Source: Paramacrobiotus metropolitanus (Eukaryota > Tardigrada > Eutardigrada > Parachela > Macrobiotidae). From it: a DNA stretch of 64,000 bases. Under the pieces are notes generated by a model. It worked only from the letters and a program-made list of their open reading frames with translations. It searched no databases and was not told the DNA's origin. Each line of letters starts with the position of its first letter. The stretch's first letter is position 1. Made by a program: the position numbers and the translations under genes. The stretch is from NCBI RefSeq assembly GCF_019649055.1, contig NW_026570269.1, forward strand, positions 558,001-622,000, in the 5' to 3' direction. This document shows positions 48,946 to 60,690 of this stretch, piece after piece.

Positions 48946-51853
48946 CTTATAATGCCCAGAAGGAATAAAACTTTTGATGTATCAGCTCAGTGTTTAACGC
49001 ATCTCTAATCGGAACACCCCTTGATCGGTTGGACATGTGCCTTAATTTCCAGAGTTCAGAACTGATGCTGCGCAGTATGAATTCGGTTTCGGATCCAGAT
49101 TTGCTTCGAACATGTCGATCGCCGCAGTTACTATGAGTATGAACTGTAGCTGCATGGATCGACAATATCAAATGAGTCACGCAATACGTGCCAATTTATC
49201 CCGCTTGTCAGAATAATTGTAAAAACATATAAAACACTAGCGCATACCAAATAGATGCACTGTATCTGTCTATTTGCGCGTTATACGAATATCTGTATAT
49301 CTATATATCCGTATGTCTGTCTGACATTTGCGTGGGATAAAAATGTAACTTTGGTGTTCCACAATTTCCGTACGACACCAAAAAACAGTAATAAAATTTT
49401 TAATTGAGCGCAAGTTAAAGCCTTCGAGCATTCTGGCATTCGAGGGTTTTTGGTGGTAAGAAGTTAAGCAAGTGCAAAAATGTTCTACGTACGAGTACAA
49501 TAGAAGCACCGGTTGTCCTTGGACTTTTTAAACTGCAATACGTATCGACTATTATGCATTGCACGTGCTTTTTAAGTATGGTTGCACCGTCAGCGAATTC
49601 AGTCGTACGTTTATGTGATTTCTCCAAACCCTTTCTCGCAGCAGTCTTTTGTGTAGAAGTAGTGAAATCAAATCCCTTGTAGACATCCGAAATATTGCGT
49701 CGTGCGTACATTGGTGCGTTCTCAAGGTTCGAAGACCTTGATATGAAGATGCATAGAGTTTATGACAGCATATTTAATTTAGCTACAAAAATCTTGCTTC
49801 AACGTTGCACAAAAAAAAATCGGAAACCTTCCGTAGAGGTATGAATATACTAAGCCAATGAACTGATCGGTGACCTTTCAACTGATGGACTGTTCGGTGA
49901 CCTTTCAGCCCTTGCAGTAATTGCAGACGCATGTTCCAAACTGCCAAATCCCGTCACACCTACATCGGTCGTCACAGATTCCACGCTTGGATCGAAGTAG
50001 CTCCATTGCGCTGGGGTCATCTTGATTCTTGAATAGTCGCAGAAATCACAGTCATCCACAAGAACGATACAACTACACAGAGAATGAAAAAGCAGCTTAG
50101 GATCTTCGCAAAGGCCATGATAAAGTCTAGACCGTTCGTTTGTAAATCCTTGCAGCACGTAAGTACTGCAACCTTTCCTGTGCAGAAGTTAATGTGGTAG
50201 GCCTACGCGGTACGATCCGAATGCCTGACAGTGGGCCTGCACAGTATTATGTAACGTGATGGTTCTTTGATGCCGGTCTTTCATACGCAAGCAAAAATTT
50301 TTGGAATGTTGGGCTACCAATTGTTTGCTTCTAATGTCTATATAATGTCCCGACCTCCTAATTACGCGTCATATCCGGGCAGTTAAGCAAGGATAGCTGC
50401 AAAATTTGTACGAAAGTTTTTTAGCGACATATCTTCAATACGTAAATGTGATATGAACACTTCCTGAATTTATTCAGCAAAAGCGATTACCGACGAGATA
50501 AATGACTTCGACGAACCGGGTTTTAACCATGAATTCCGCAAACTTACCGATACATATAATCATACTTTATATTTGCCTTTATATCAGGCATATCGATACC
50601 GGTACCTGACCGGCTGACCGTAACTTAATAATTATTATTTACTGCCGATTTGTTTAGGTCGTAACACCGGAGCGACCCCCGTGGACTGATTGTAAGGACG
50701 ACATCCGCATTGGCAGAATAGTTACAGAATACTTTCAAAACGTTTTCTGCATGCTGACCATGCGGCAGAAGATGTTAATAATTATTATCTGATCATACAG
50801 ACACATTTCGAGTTTAAAGTTACATATTTAGGGTGCAGTCAGTTTATGATAACGATGCCCTTTCATGCGGGTCCAAACAAGCTGCCTGCACAAAATCGCA
50901 AAGGAACTGCCTGCGCCTCCAACGAGGCTTTGACAAATAATTAAGATGAAGTAATAAAAAACGCAGGTGGAGGAGTACTATAATTATTTCAAATCATATA
51001 CATCCGATATATAAGTAATAAATAACATTAGCAAAACCCAGCAAATTATATGTTTAAGCCCAGAATTTATTTAAAAGTTATCGTTGCAATTTAGACTGCT
51101 GCTACGATCAATACGAGAATTTATGTGGTCAACATATAGGCAACCTAAGTTCAATTGCAATATTCATAATTCAATGGAGCAAATAAATGTCCAGTGCATA
51201 CTGATATAATATCAAGAATCAGAATTCGTTCTTTTACAGAATTCATTCTTTCATTTGGCATCCTTATCAATAATTCGTACTTATCGTTTCTCGTTAACTC
51301 TGAAATGTTATGCCAGGTGTAAAACATCCGGCCATGCATATCGTTACGTAATGCAGATTTAATTACAGTACCTGCAGTGCGCACTGTATTGTGTGTACAA
51401 TATCTACGATCAACCGGTTATACGGGTGACTACAAAAAGTATGGTTTCACCGTTCACGTGTGCAGTATACAGTTAAAGTACCGTAACTGACGTTACTGAA
51501 CTTGGAGTTGAAGTCCATATGCCGATACGGCAATACCGATACGGTATTATGCCGATACGGCAATACCTACTGTAGCGTTAAAATTAGTTGGTGTGACTTT
51601 ATCGATCATGGGAGTCTAGTGTCGCCTCCGATAAATTTACGGTGTTGCACCACGCGGTGCATCGACTCCAAGCTGTCAAAACTGGATCACGATAGAGGAA
51701 AAACTGTGCTATAGCTACACTGGGTGGTTTCCGGAAAAAGCTTTCCAACACCAGGTTTTGGTCTACTACATGATCTGTGTGCCAGCTGACTGGTGGCAAA
51801 ACTGTGAAAATCTTAAGCTTTATACACATCGCGCGCGTCTGTTGTTAGTCAGT
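48946..51853. other. No gene recognised
   Basis: This lies between the divergent ENPP (-) and GNAT (+) genes. Minus-strand frames at 49415-49711 and 49850-50158 are open for about 100 codons but match no family and have no exon pattern. A short duplication TCGGTGACCTTTCA occurs twice near 49865-49907. Confidence 0.4.
51519..51567. repeat. Short direct repeat, period 30
   Basis: ATGCCGATACGGCAATACC occurs at 51519-51537 and again at 51549-51567. Between them is CGATACGGTATT, partly an inverted version. It lies about 290 bp before the GNAT start codon. Confidence 0.8.
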
Positions 51854-52777
51854 ATGGAATATCCTGAAATTTTCAATGTCGACGAGGATGAATTCTTGAT
51901 TGGCGCAGTCCGTGATCCATTTGATCTGATTCAGCTAAACAAACTGCATTCATTATGGAACAGCCAAGGCGCCTTGGAATGGTCATCCGGTGTCAACGAT
52001 TTTCCTCTCTTCAGTTTGATAGATCCAGATGGGTGTTTGGTAGGAAAACTTAACGGTCGCATCGTCAGCATTCTCATTGCGATAAATTACTCCAAAACTA
52101 ACTCATTCATCGGCGCTTTCATAACGGATCCCAAACTACGAAATAGGGGTTACGGCACGCGCTTGTGGGAGGCTGCTTTGGCGCATTGCGGCAAACGCTG
52201 CATTGGTATGTACGCCGTTGAGACAATGGTTAAGCGGTACCAACGCGATGGATTCCAGTCAATGGGAAAGGTACTAATCTACAAGATTGGTCAACTGGAT
52301 CGTTTTGATGATCCAGAAGATGACAGCATCACGGATGCCAACACGGTGCCACTCCAGGAATTGACTGTATTCAATCAAAGCACCGGTCTGGCTCATCTGC
52401 CGGGAAATTTCCTGCAAGCGTGGATGCGGCAGCCGGGAGCCGTTGCGGTAGCCTATAAATCACGAGACGGACTCTTGGGATATGGAATAATTCGTCGGTG
52501 TTATGCCAATGGAATGTGGAAGATTGGACCGTTGGTGGCGACGGATGGCAGAGCTGCGGAAAAGATCCTCCATGTTCTGCTCAGCAGAGCACCGGATGCC
52601 CGTGGTGTCCTGATGGAAGTTTTCGCTGACAATAAGCCGGCAGTTGAATTGGTAGAGGGGTTATGTGGCACCGTGCTGGAGGAAAATGTGATAATGTACC
52701 GCAGTATTACTGGCAGTGAAGTTCACTCAAATTTTACCTCTTGCATTTATGCAGTTACATCTGGTGTGATCGGTTAA
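51854..52777 (+). CDS. Intronless two-domain GNAT acetyltransferase (DUF1248/YitH type)
   Basis: A single exon of 307 aa. The ATG at 51854 (MEYPEIFNVDEDEF) is chosen because the frame upstream has no other ATG. Domain 1 (about residues 20-150) is a GNAT fold with the acetyl-CoA pyrophosphate loop RNRGYGTRLWEAA after a beta strand (SFIGAFITDP). Domain 2 (about 175-290) resembles the second GNAT-like domain of YitH/HolE proteins (GLLGYGIIRRCY, GPLVATDGRAAEKIL, EVFADNKPAVELVEGL). Proteins of this layout occur in bacteria and as families in some invertebrates; substrates are poorly known. AATAAA at 52911 gives a plausible polyadenylation site, so it looks like an expressed animal gene rather than contamination. 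Confidence 0.85.
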   Translation: MEYPEIFNVDEDEFLIGAVRDPFDLIQLNKLHSLWNSQGALEWSSGVNDFPLFSLIDPDGCLVGKLNGRIVSILIAINYSKTNSFIGAFITDPKLRNRGYGTRLWEAALAHCGKRCIGMYAVETMVKRYQRDGFQSMGKVLIYKIGQLDRFDDPEDDSITDANTVPLQELTVFNQSTGLAHLPGNFLQAWMRQPGAVAVAYKSRDGLLGYGIIRRCYANGMWKIGPLVATDGRAAEKILHVLLSRAPDARGVLMEVFADNKPAVELVEGLCGTVLEENVIMYRSITGSEVHSNFTSCIYAVTSGVIG

Positions 52778-53735
52778 ATTGCTAATCAACATGATTGATT
52801 GCAGACTCACGTGAATGCATAGTTATTGTGGCAGGTCACTCCAAAGATAAATTATTGTACTGTATTTGTACTGGCAAGTTTAATAGATTAATTCCTGACA
52901 GGAAGAGTTAAATAAAAAAAAACAGATTCATTATATACGATCGAAAAGTGAAGTGTTATATAGTTTGAGTTCGGAACAGATGGGCAGTGCAAGAGTCTGC
53001 ACTCGGCTTTGCCGGAACTAACCATAAGCTACCCTAGGTGTGCACCGGAAGCTGGCGGAAAAATTCTCCTTGAAACAGATTCTTTGGAAATGACATTAAT
53101 TTTTCATTTCTAGGTTTACAACATTCCAGGTAAAGATCTTAGAGAAGCAGAAAGGTGAAAGCAAAAAGCGAAAGTTATACCTAACGGTAAGCATGCAACC
53201 ATTTGTATGAGTACGAGTTTGCCTGTTCCGTTGAGTTGCTCGAATAACTCACGTTACGTCATGCAGACTCCATGTCACTGCCGCGGGCCACATCTGCTAC
53301 GTGCATTACCAAACGTTGCATGATCTGATCGTGCTCAAGTCGGTTATTGTGTCGCGAATAAAGTGAAACGAAAGTTAAATGTGTAAAATAAAAGCCCGTA
53401 TTAGCTGGAAACCGCAGCATTCGTGCTCCATACTCGTTCGAAGTTAAGACTGCATAATACAGCTGTTCAAGGTTACATCACAGGTGTCATCACAGGTATC
53501 ACACAGTTTTCCCTGTGCAAGTGTACATCGAAATGATCCAAGAGCTGAAACGCAGATTCCGCTGAATATGAAATTCCGAGCGATGTGGAGCGTGAATTTG
53601 TTGTAACGGAAACAGCCTGTGCTAATAATTATAAGACCGCCTAACTTTTAAATTAATTGTTGTGCTTTGCAAAACCTTGTGAACCGAAAATCGTCTGTGT
53701 CGGCATTCTCTCTGAATCATAAAAATTAAATCGTA
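52778..53735. other. Convergent intergenic region, no gene recognised
   Basis: This holds the 3' region of the GNAT gene, with AATAAA at 52911, and the 3' side of the tectonin-type gene. No coding pattern is seen. Confidence 0.4.
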
Positions 53736-54533
53736 TCACGCTTTATTAACAAAACCATTATCACTTAAACACCAAATGTTTAGTTTCGAAGCGACCGCCT
53801 GTTTGCAGTTAGGGTAAGGTTGTTGCAACAGTTTCCACTTCGGTCCCGGCGGCCACTCTGGTGTCCCAACACCGAGCCAGCGTTCTCCCGCATTTATGTA
53901 CAAATACAACCGTTTCCATGCGTCTGTCGCCACAATACGGCTGTTATCATACGCATCAATCCGAGTCATCTCCATATCCACCTTCGGCATCACTTCCCAG
54001 TCGGTGTCATTCCATCGCAGCACTTCCTGATTCCGTCTTACACACCACACACTGGCGTCTTTACCCACGGTCACCCACTGCGCATAACCCGCGAATTCCC
54101 GCCAGGAATCATTGCCATAATGCCAGATTGTATCGTTGCTATCGACGGCCATAGCCTCATACTGGTCGAGTGGGGATATTTGTACTAGTTTCGATCCGTT
54201 AAAAGTCGCTATGGTGCCCATCACTGTCCAGTTTTGCCCGACCATCCGCCGTACTTCACCGTCAACGGTGACGACCCAGACGGAATTGTCGAATCCCACA
54301 CCGACGTTCTGCATTTTATTCTGATATTTCTCAGCATCCACCCAAGACCAGTCGTGTAGTCCCCATACCCAACGCCACAGATTCTTGTCATCCGTTACAC
54401 ACCATACTTGATCATCCCGCGCAGCGATCTGATCGCATAAACGCGGCATACGAGTCCATATTTGTCCGCCCGTCTGCTCCAGATGGGTCGTAATGTAAAT
54501 CATGGCAATTAGAAGTCTGATTAAGGAATGCAT
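53736..54533 (-). CDS. Secreted tectonin-repeat lectin-like protein
   Basis: A single exon of 265 aa. A signal peptide (LIRLLIAMIYITTHL) is followed by about five to six Trp-rich units with the tectonin pattern, for example DDQVWCVTDDKNLWRW, NSVWVVTVDGEVRRM, DTIWHYGNDSW, ASVWCVRRNQEVLRW and LNIWCLSDNG. Each unit would be one blade of a beta propeller, as in fish-egg lectin, tachylectin-1 and TECPR proteins. Such secreted forms bind bacterial sugars or LPS in innate defence. Several N-x-S/T sequons are present. The function here is inferred from the family; no ligand is indicated by sequence. Confidence 0.8.
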   Translation of the reverse strand: MHSLIRLLIAMIYITTHLEQTGGQIWTRMPRLCDQIAARDDQVWCVTDDKNLWRWVWGLHDWSWVDAEKYQNKMQNVGVGFDNSVWVVTVDGEVRRMVGQNWTVMGTIATFNGSKLVQISPLDQYEAMAVDSNDTIWHYGNDSWREFAGYAQWVTVGKDASVWCVRRNQEVLRWNDTDWEVMPKVDMEMTRIDAYDNSRIVATDAWKRLYLYINAGERWLGVGTPEWPPGPKWKLLQQPYPNCKQAVASKLNIWCLSDNGFVNKA

Positions 54534-55595
54534 GATTGAAATGAATGTAAGTAGTTTTATTATTAAGCGGTGATATAAGAGTAAAATCAGCGGGAAATGC
54601 GGTAGATCGATGCTCAGTCGCGTATCAACATCCGCACCATTTGGCTTGCGTAAAAGGTGAATGTCATAATCTTAATTTGGTGTTCTAAGCAAAATGATTA
54701 AAAAAAATTTCGTTCTCGGCGAAAAAGCATCGTAGAAAAATTTTTCTTCCGGCAGTTTGCTTGTAGTCATACCCAGTTCTCTTACAGTATTACTTCGCGC
54801 GTTAGCAGTACGTATGTACTGTACTGTACAAGTACAGTACTTATGGTTACAAAACAATACAAGTATATTATACTGTAGCCTGTAGGTGCAATACATTTCA
54901 CATTGTATACTAAAATATACTAACATTGAAATACGTAAAAAATGCTAACATTATTTACCAACATTAAAGTACGTAAAAAATGCATAATATCACCGAACAC
55001 TATTATTGCGTTTAGTAGTGATATTATGATAATGTGAATGTCTTCAACAATAAAAATAATGCATCTCTCATTTATATTGTACAAATTAATCTAACAAGAA
55101 GTTCATCAACAGCTGCGTAATGTTGTAAGACATGTGGACATTAAATTAAATTAGCAAATTTCCAGATTGTACAGTATTCGAACAATTGTTATTTATTATG
55201 CAGATCACCGCCTATTTCAAACACACACGTATAGGTGCTTTTTTCAGAATTTTATTGCAGTAGATACATATCTGAAACCGGCTTATTAGATAGTCCCGTT
55301 ACTGCGCAAGGACGTAGCAAAGTGTATTGTACAAGTACATTGTACACAACGTCGCCGACCTGCTTGGCCTTGCACCATTTAACATTTTTCTCGCTACTGT
55401 CTCTTTATTTTACCAGTGGTACAATTATTTTATAATAATTAGAAACTCAGCAATTTTTACAACATCAAAATTTCATTAAACTTTCTGCTCCTTCCGTCGT
55501 TCCCATTAACGATGCCGCGTTACCACGCTGTATCTCTAGTGACAATTAGATCTTTGGCGTAAAAATTCATGAGAACGGGTTTCGCGTGGTTGTTG
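54534..55595. other. Intergenic, no gene recognised
   Basis: AT-rich sequence upstream of the tectonin-type gene. It contains short ACTGTACTGTACAAGTACAGTAC-like palindromic runs near 54815-54842 and repeated AAAATGCTAACATT-like words at 54910-54985. No coding signal is seen. Confidence 0.4.
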
Positions 55596-55967
55596 CTAGA
55601 GTCGTTTGCCCAGTGCTTTAATAATGGCGATAGCGGACGGTCCCCAAGGGCCCGTTGATTCGAAATCTATCGGCGCAAAGACGTATCTGCCTCTTAGGTT
55701 AAGTACAACTAAAACCGGGACTTCTTTTCTTCCGCTTCCAACGCCGCTGCACCTGCGTTTGCTGCCGTAGAATTGATGTGGGAAGGCGCAGCCATGTCCA
55801 CACAAGTGACATCGTGATTTCTGATTGCTTCTTAACACAGTTTGAAGTGTTGGTTTGAAATAAAATAAGTCAGTGACATCCCACGCTAACGTAAGCACAT
55901 CTTTCTCTGCCAGGCGAACGTTTAGAATTGTACCTGTCCAGCTGTATAACTGTATTTCAAACCTCAA
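55596..55967 (-). pseudogene. Possible decayed retrotransposon reverse-transcriptase C-terminal fragment
   Basis: The minus strand encodes WDVTDL near one end and, downstream, FAPIDFESTGPWGPSA, which looks like the closing segment found after the reverse transcriptase domain in many animal retroelements. Between them a second frame reads DMAAPSHINSTAANAG, the kind of continuation expected for that region, so the piece has shifted frame at least twice and contains stops. No start, catalytic YXDD motif or element end was found. It may instead be unrelated chance similarity. Confidence 0.4.
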
Positions 55968-56648
55968 GGGGCGTTTTTATTAATTAGCAGCACATTTCCA
56001 CTTTAAAAAACAAAATCGTCAAGGACAGTTTTCAAACAGAATGCCTGAGGCTGACCGGTATATGTTATTACGAGTATAAAAGTATTTTCATATATGTAAG
56101 TATTGTATATGAAACATTTTTCCAATTGTAGGCCCGTGTAGGGTAATTCCTCGACAGTCGGCGGCGGAAATTGTAGTACGGGTCAAGATAGTCTAAAGAC
56201 TGCCCGCTCAGGAGGTTAGCAAGCAACTTTTTGAAACTACATACCAGCGTAGGTACATCAGATAGGTTTAAAAAGCCCTGTACATACATAGTCGAAAAAC
56301 TTATATTTAGGTTTAGGGAGTCTCATCCACTGCGAAACATTTCCTTCTCACCGATTCTCCCTTTCTCTTGACTTGTAAGAATCCTTACAAATGCGGTTTT
56401 TTTCAATCGTTTGAACAACTGGGATTTTTCCAGTAAGATCGGAATTGAAGGCAGCGTGCAGTATGGTTGACACACATCCATTATAGTTGCCAGTTGGGTT
56501 AGTGATTACAAATTTACGACTTCTTGGTCGGGTCGAGGATCTGTGCATGTGGAGGCCGTTGTAATCGTTTGCTGCGGTCATTTCCTTTTGTCCGGTGTCG
56601 CATTATTCTAAAATTATTGGATAGAAGGAACTAAAACCTGCGAGAACT
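55968..56648. other. Upstream region of CTNNBL1; no gene recognised
   Basis: Minus-strand frames of about 75 codons (56068-56289, 56348-56581) match nothing. They may be further remnants of the element at 55.6-56.0 kb or chance. The promoter of CTNNBL1 should lie at the right end. Confidence 0.35.
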
Positions 56649-59595
56649 ATGAATGTCAACGATATCCTACGTTTTAAGGTACTGTACTTGGATGGCAGTG
56701 GTACCGAGACCGTCTCAAAGCATCTGCGTTGTTGCAGATCACACGAATTGACAAAAGGATGAAAAGTTTTCAATCCCAAAAATTATATCATTATTATACG
56801 TTCTTTGCCGTTTAGAATAAGGAAATCTTTTTCTTAAGTTGTTGGTTTGGCGTAGAATGCACATGTATGAATCTACAAAGCTCTGGTATGAATCTGTAGA
56901 CAAAAAAGCCTGGGAAGCATGGTGATGACGAGACTGCGGATAAGGAGCTCGGATCGCCTGCCAAAAGCCGTAAGATCGCCAATGGAGAGAAAGAACCGAT
57001 TCCCAGTAGCCCCGGCGACCTTCCCGCCGATTTCTTCGACGCGGAAACGCAGGAAATTATGAAGAAAATTGAATCAGCGCCTAGTGTATGTAATTCGAAT
57101 GTCTCGTATTATTTTGTCTTCACTTGATATTCTTAGTCGTTTCGTTCGCAACTTTGGGTACGGATTTAACATGTAATTTTTGGTAGGCGGAACCGTTTGA
57201 TGACACTGCATTGCGGAAGATGCTCAATGCGTTCGAGAGAAAAGCATTAAAGAACCAAGAGCATCGCGTAAAATATTCTGATGATCCGGCCAAGTACGTG
57301 CTTGTGAATTAGAACAGTGTATTGTACGGTACTGTACTACTCGTATGCTTTTACGCAGCGGTTTTAATGTCCCATAGGTTTATGGATTCTGAGATCGAAT
57401 TGAATGATGCTGTTCAAGAACTGCACATTATTGCTACACAGCCGGACCTCTATTCCGTCGTTCTCCAGATGAATACAATGCAGACTTTGACGCAGCTTCT
57501 TTCTCATGAAAACACAGGTGAAGTGCACTTGCAAGTATCTGTACATAAAGCTCAAGCGCTTGAATACTATTTTTTTCCATCAAGGTTGAATGTCTTTGCA
57601 TCATTTCACCTGTATTTTGTTAAAATTTATTACGCTTTCGTTGTTCATTATTCTTCAGACGTTTGATGTTGTAGATATCTCAATAGCAGTCGTTGATTTG
57701 CTTCAAGAGCTAACCGATGTGGACACACTAACTGAATCTGTGGAGGATGCTACGAAACTTGTCGATGCGATTGTAAACTGCTTGATGTCTACCTGAAGCT
57801 GTAACCCGTTTTAAAGGCCTTTTTGTTATTAGCTGCAGCAGCAAGTCGTCGCTAGTCTGTTGCAAAACATGGAGCGACTCGATGAATCTGTGAAAGAGGA
57901 AGCCGACGGCGTGCACAACACGTTGTCCGTAATGGAAAATATTCTGGAATTTAAACCTGAAAGCTCGGAAAGCCTGGCAAGAATGGGCTTGTTAAGATGG
58001 CTTCTGAAACGAATAAAGGTAGGCAGTGAATATTCGTATGTATTTCTGAGGAGAACTGCAAAATATATATTGCGGAATGTGTTTTGATGATATATTTTAG
58101 ATGAAAGCTTTCGATGTTAATAAATTATATGCGAGTGAAATCCTATCCATTTTACTGCAAATCAAAGAAAATCGGAAAATGTTGGGCGAAAAACTTGTTG
58201 GTGAACGCACGGACACGGATGGAATTGACATTTTGTTGCACCAGTTAGCGGTATGTTATTCTTATTGTAGCTTTGAAAATTCGGTTGCAATACTGTTAAG
58301 CTGTCGGTAACAGGTTTTTAAGCGCCACGATCCCGGCACGGGAGAAGAATACGAAATGATGGAAAATTTATTCGACTGTCTGTGTTCAGCTCTGATGTAC
58401 CCTCCAAACAGAAAACTGTTTTTGGACGGTGAAGGTTTACAGTTAATGAATCTGATGTTAAGGTCAGTGAGGACTGAGGTGTAAGTCAGTTGCCTGTTGC
58501 TACTTGCTCGAGTGTCTTTGTTTTACGTTTTAAGCTTTTTTCTGCATTTGTCGCATTGGTCCTACTTCTGCCTTAGAGAAAAGAAGCAGTCACGGAATAG
58601 CGCAATTAAAGTTCTGGATTATGCGCTGTCCAGCGACGAGGGAGTCGATCTATGCGATAAATTCATTGAAATCCTTGGTTTACGGACAATATTCCCTTTA
58701 TTTATGAAGCCGCCCAAGCAACATAAGAAGCGTGGTCCAACACGGGATGAAACGGAAGGTGCGTGGGAGTAAAAGCTGGCAAAAATTATAAAAAAACCGG
58801 CAGAAATTGTGCTCAATTATAGAATACCTTTGCGCGATTATGGCATCGTTGGCGAGAAATTCGCGTGGCGATAAACGTGAGCGCTTTATGGGAAAATTTT
58901 TGGAGAACGATCTGGAGAAAGTGGAGCGGCTGATGGAACTGCATTTTCAGTATTCAGACAAAGTTGCACAAGAAGAGGCTAACATAGCACGCGAAAAACG
59001 TGCGTTACGGGAAACGGGGGCTGAAGTTGACGATGATACCGAAGTGGAATTTGACCTCAGACGATTGGAAAATGGACTTTTTACGCTGCAGAGGATTGAT
59101 ATTGGGATTGTCGAAGTTTACGACGATGCCGCCGCAGAAGTGAGTTCACACTGAAATTAACCCAAAGTTTTATCGACTTCAGATACCGGTTGCAGAAATT
59201 TTCGGAAAAATTAAGTTAGAAGTCAAACAGGTTATGAGCCCTTATCTTTGCTTTTGTGTCTGTTAGAATACCTAAGTGTCCATTGAGTATTTTGCTGGTG
59301 TACTCGTATCGCATATTTAAAGTCTGGCGTTTTAAGGATGAGTGAGTTTTGCTTTTTTCAGGTCAGAAAACGGATCGATCGAATTATTTCGATGCGAAAT
59401 TCCAGTCGATCTACCGTTACCAATGTCGTTAAAGGTATGGAAATTTCATTTCAGTCGTTTGGTAAAATTTAACGGACTATGTCTTTTTCAGAATATGTGA
59501 AGGAAATTGCTGACGATAAAAATGACTCAAGTAAACAGCGAGATCTCAAACGATTGACGCTCCTTGTACAACGTTTCATGGATTCTCCATCGTAA
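56649..59595 (+). CDS. CTNNBL1: Beta-catenin-like protein 1 (spliceosome-associated armadillo protein)
   Basis: Twelve exons, starting at 56649, 56900, 57187, 57378, 57675, 57839, 58101, 58314, 58577, 58823, 59362 and 59492, join to about 571 aa, near the 563 aa of the human protein. CTNNBL1 is a nuclear armadillo-repeat protein of the Prp19/CDC5L spliceosome complex. Long conserved blocks are clear: ISIAVVDLLQELTD, NMERLDESVKEEADGVHNT, LLRWLLKRIK, LFDCLCSALM, EGLQLMNLMLREKK, LGLRTIFPLFMKPPK and VERLMELHFQYSDK. The N-terminus (MNVNDILRFK) is on a 30-bp exon followed by a Lys/Asp-rich part that may include a nuclear localisation signal. AATAAA is at 59738. Confidence 0.95.
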
Positions 59596-59737
59596 TCGCG
59601 TTAGAGTTCGTGTGTACACATTTGATGGAGATTTTCCATTTTGTTAATTTTATTTGAGTGATTTTTACAGCTAACTTGTTGGTTAATTTCTATGGCGTGG
59701 CTTTGCCGGATAGAACGTTTCCTTCCATAATCTTGAG

Positions 59738-59743
59738 AATAAA
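59738..59743 (+). terminator. Polyadenylation signal of CTNNBL1
   Basis: AATAAA lies 143 bp after the CTNNBL1 stop and just before the stop of the convergent Sel1-repeat gene. Confidence 0.5.
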
Positions 59744-59800
59744 ACCGATAACGGTAGTCCATCAGCCGGACCTGCTTTCTTTATCGAGCATAATTTGAAA

Positions 59801-60690
59801 TTAACGACGACACTTTCCTCCGGCACATGTGTATTCTAGAGCATAAATAGCTTCTTCCAGTCCGGCATCCGCTGCTCGTTTTATCAGAACTTCGGCTTCC
59901 CTACCAATGTGGACGCTTTTTGTTAGGCATAATGCAACACAACCGAATTTTCTTTTAAGAAAACTATGAAAAGCGTAACAATATTGGTAAAACACCGAGT
60001 AAAAATTACAGTACCCAGGCTGGAGTGATTCGTGAGTGCGATGCACATGGGAGAGTGCTAAATTGTATCCTGCCCGGTGGTCTCCGTTATCGGAAGCACG
60101 ACGAAACCACTTGGAAGCGTGCTCTTTGTTTTGTGTAATTCCAACACCTATAACAGTTCAATTTGCATTTTTAAAATGTCCCCGTAATAAAACGGTATTA
60201 AAACCATCGTATTGACTGAGCACCAGTTGAGACCTGCAGTGAGGGTTAGCCCCTTTACTCCTTAGCTTTTTATCAAAAAGCTACTGTCGTAAGTTTTAGG
60301 CCAGGTCACGTCTGAGAACGGGACCGTTTCTCGGTAAATCCCGGTCCGTCTACCATAGGTACAGTATAAAACACTAGCGTAATGCGGTCCAAAGGTAAGA
60401 TTGTAGTATGTTTTGTTCGCATCACCTTGCAGAAAGTGTTGAGCGACCATATGCTGGGAATCGGCGTCGCCGGCATGAGCATGCAGTAAAGCGCACAGAA
60501 AACCAATTTCGTCTGCGAAATAAGGAATTGCGGCTAAACATAGAATGGCTGCGATAATCAAGTAACGAGATCCCCAGGAGTCCTGCGTTATTTCTTTTGG
60601 GGGATTCACTGTCCGTGGTCTGAACTCATCTAGCACGCTAAAATGTATGGTATCTTCTGACGAACCAGCATTCTTTCTTGCGGGGACCAT
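59801..60690 (-). CDS. Membrane-anchored Sel1-repeat protein
   Basis: Three exons, 60690-60354, 60147-60015 and 59900-59801, join in phase to 189 aa. A cytosolic N-terminal part of about 45 residues precedes one membrane helix (SRYLIIAAILCLAAIPYF). Sel1-like (TPR-type) repeats follow: a partial one (GDADSQHMVAQHFLQG), a clear one (YGVGITQNKEHASKWFRRAS, GDHRAGYNLAL) and a last half (EAEVLIKRAADAGLEEAIYA). Sel1 repeats bind proteins, for instance in ER-associated degradation. The donor of intron 2 was fixed at 60015 (GG|GTACTG) because only this keeps the frame and the repeat spacing. The stop lies 205 bp from the convergent CTNNBL1 stop. Confidence 0.75.

Noticed and set aside
49415-50158. Two minus-strand open frames of about 100 codons
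   Set aside because: No recognisable domain, no signal peptide, no exon series, and composition like other random frames nearby.
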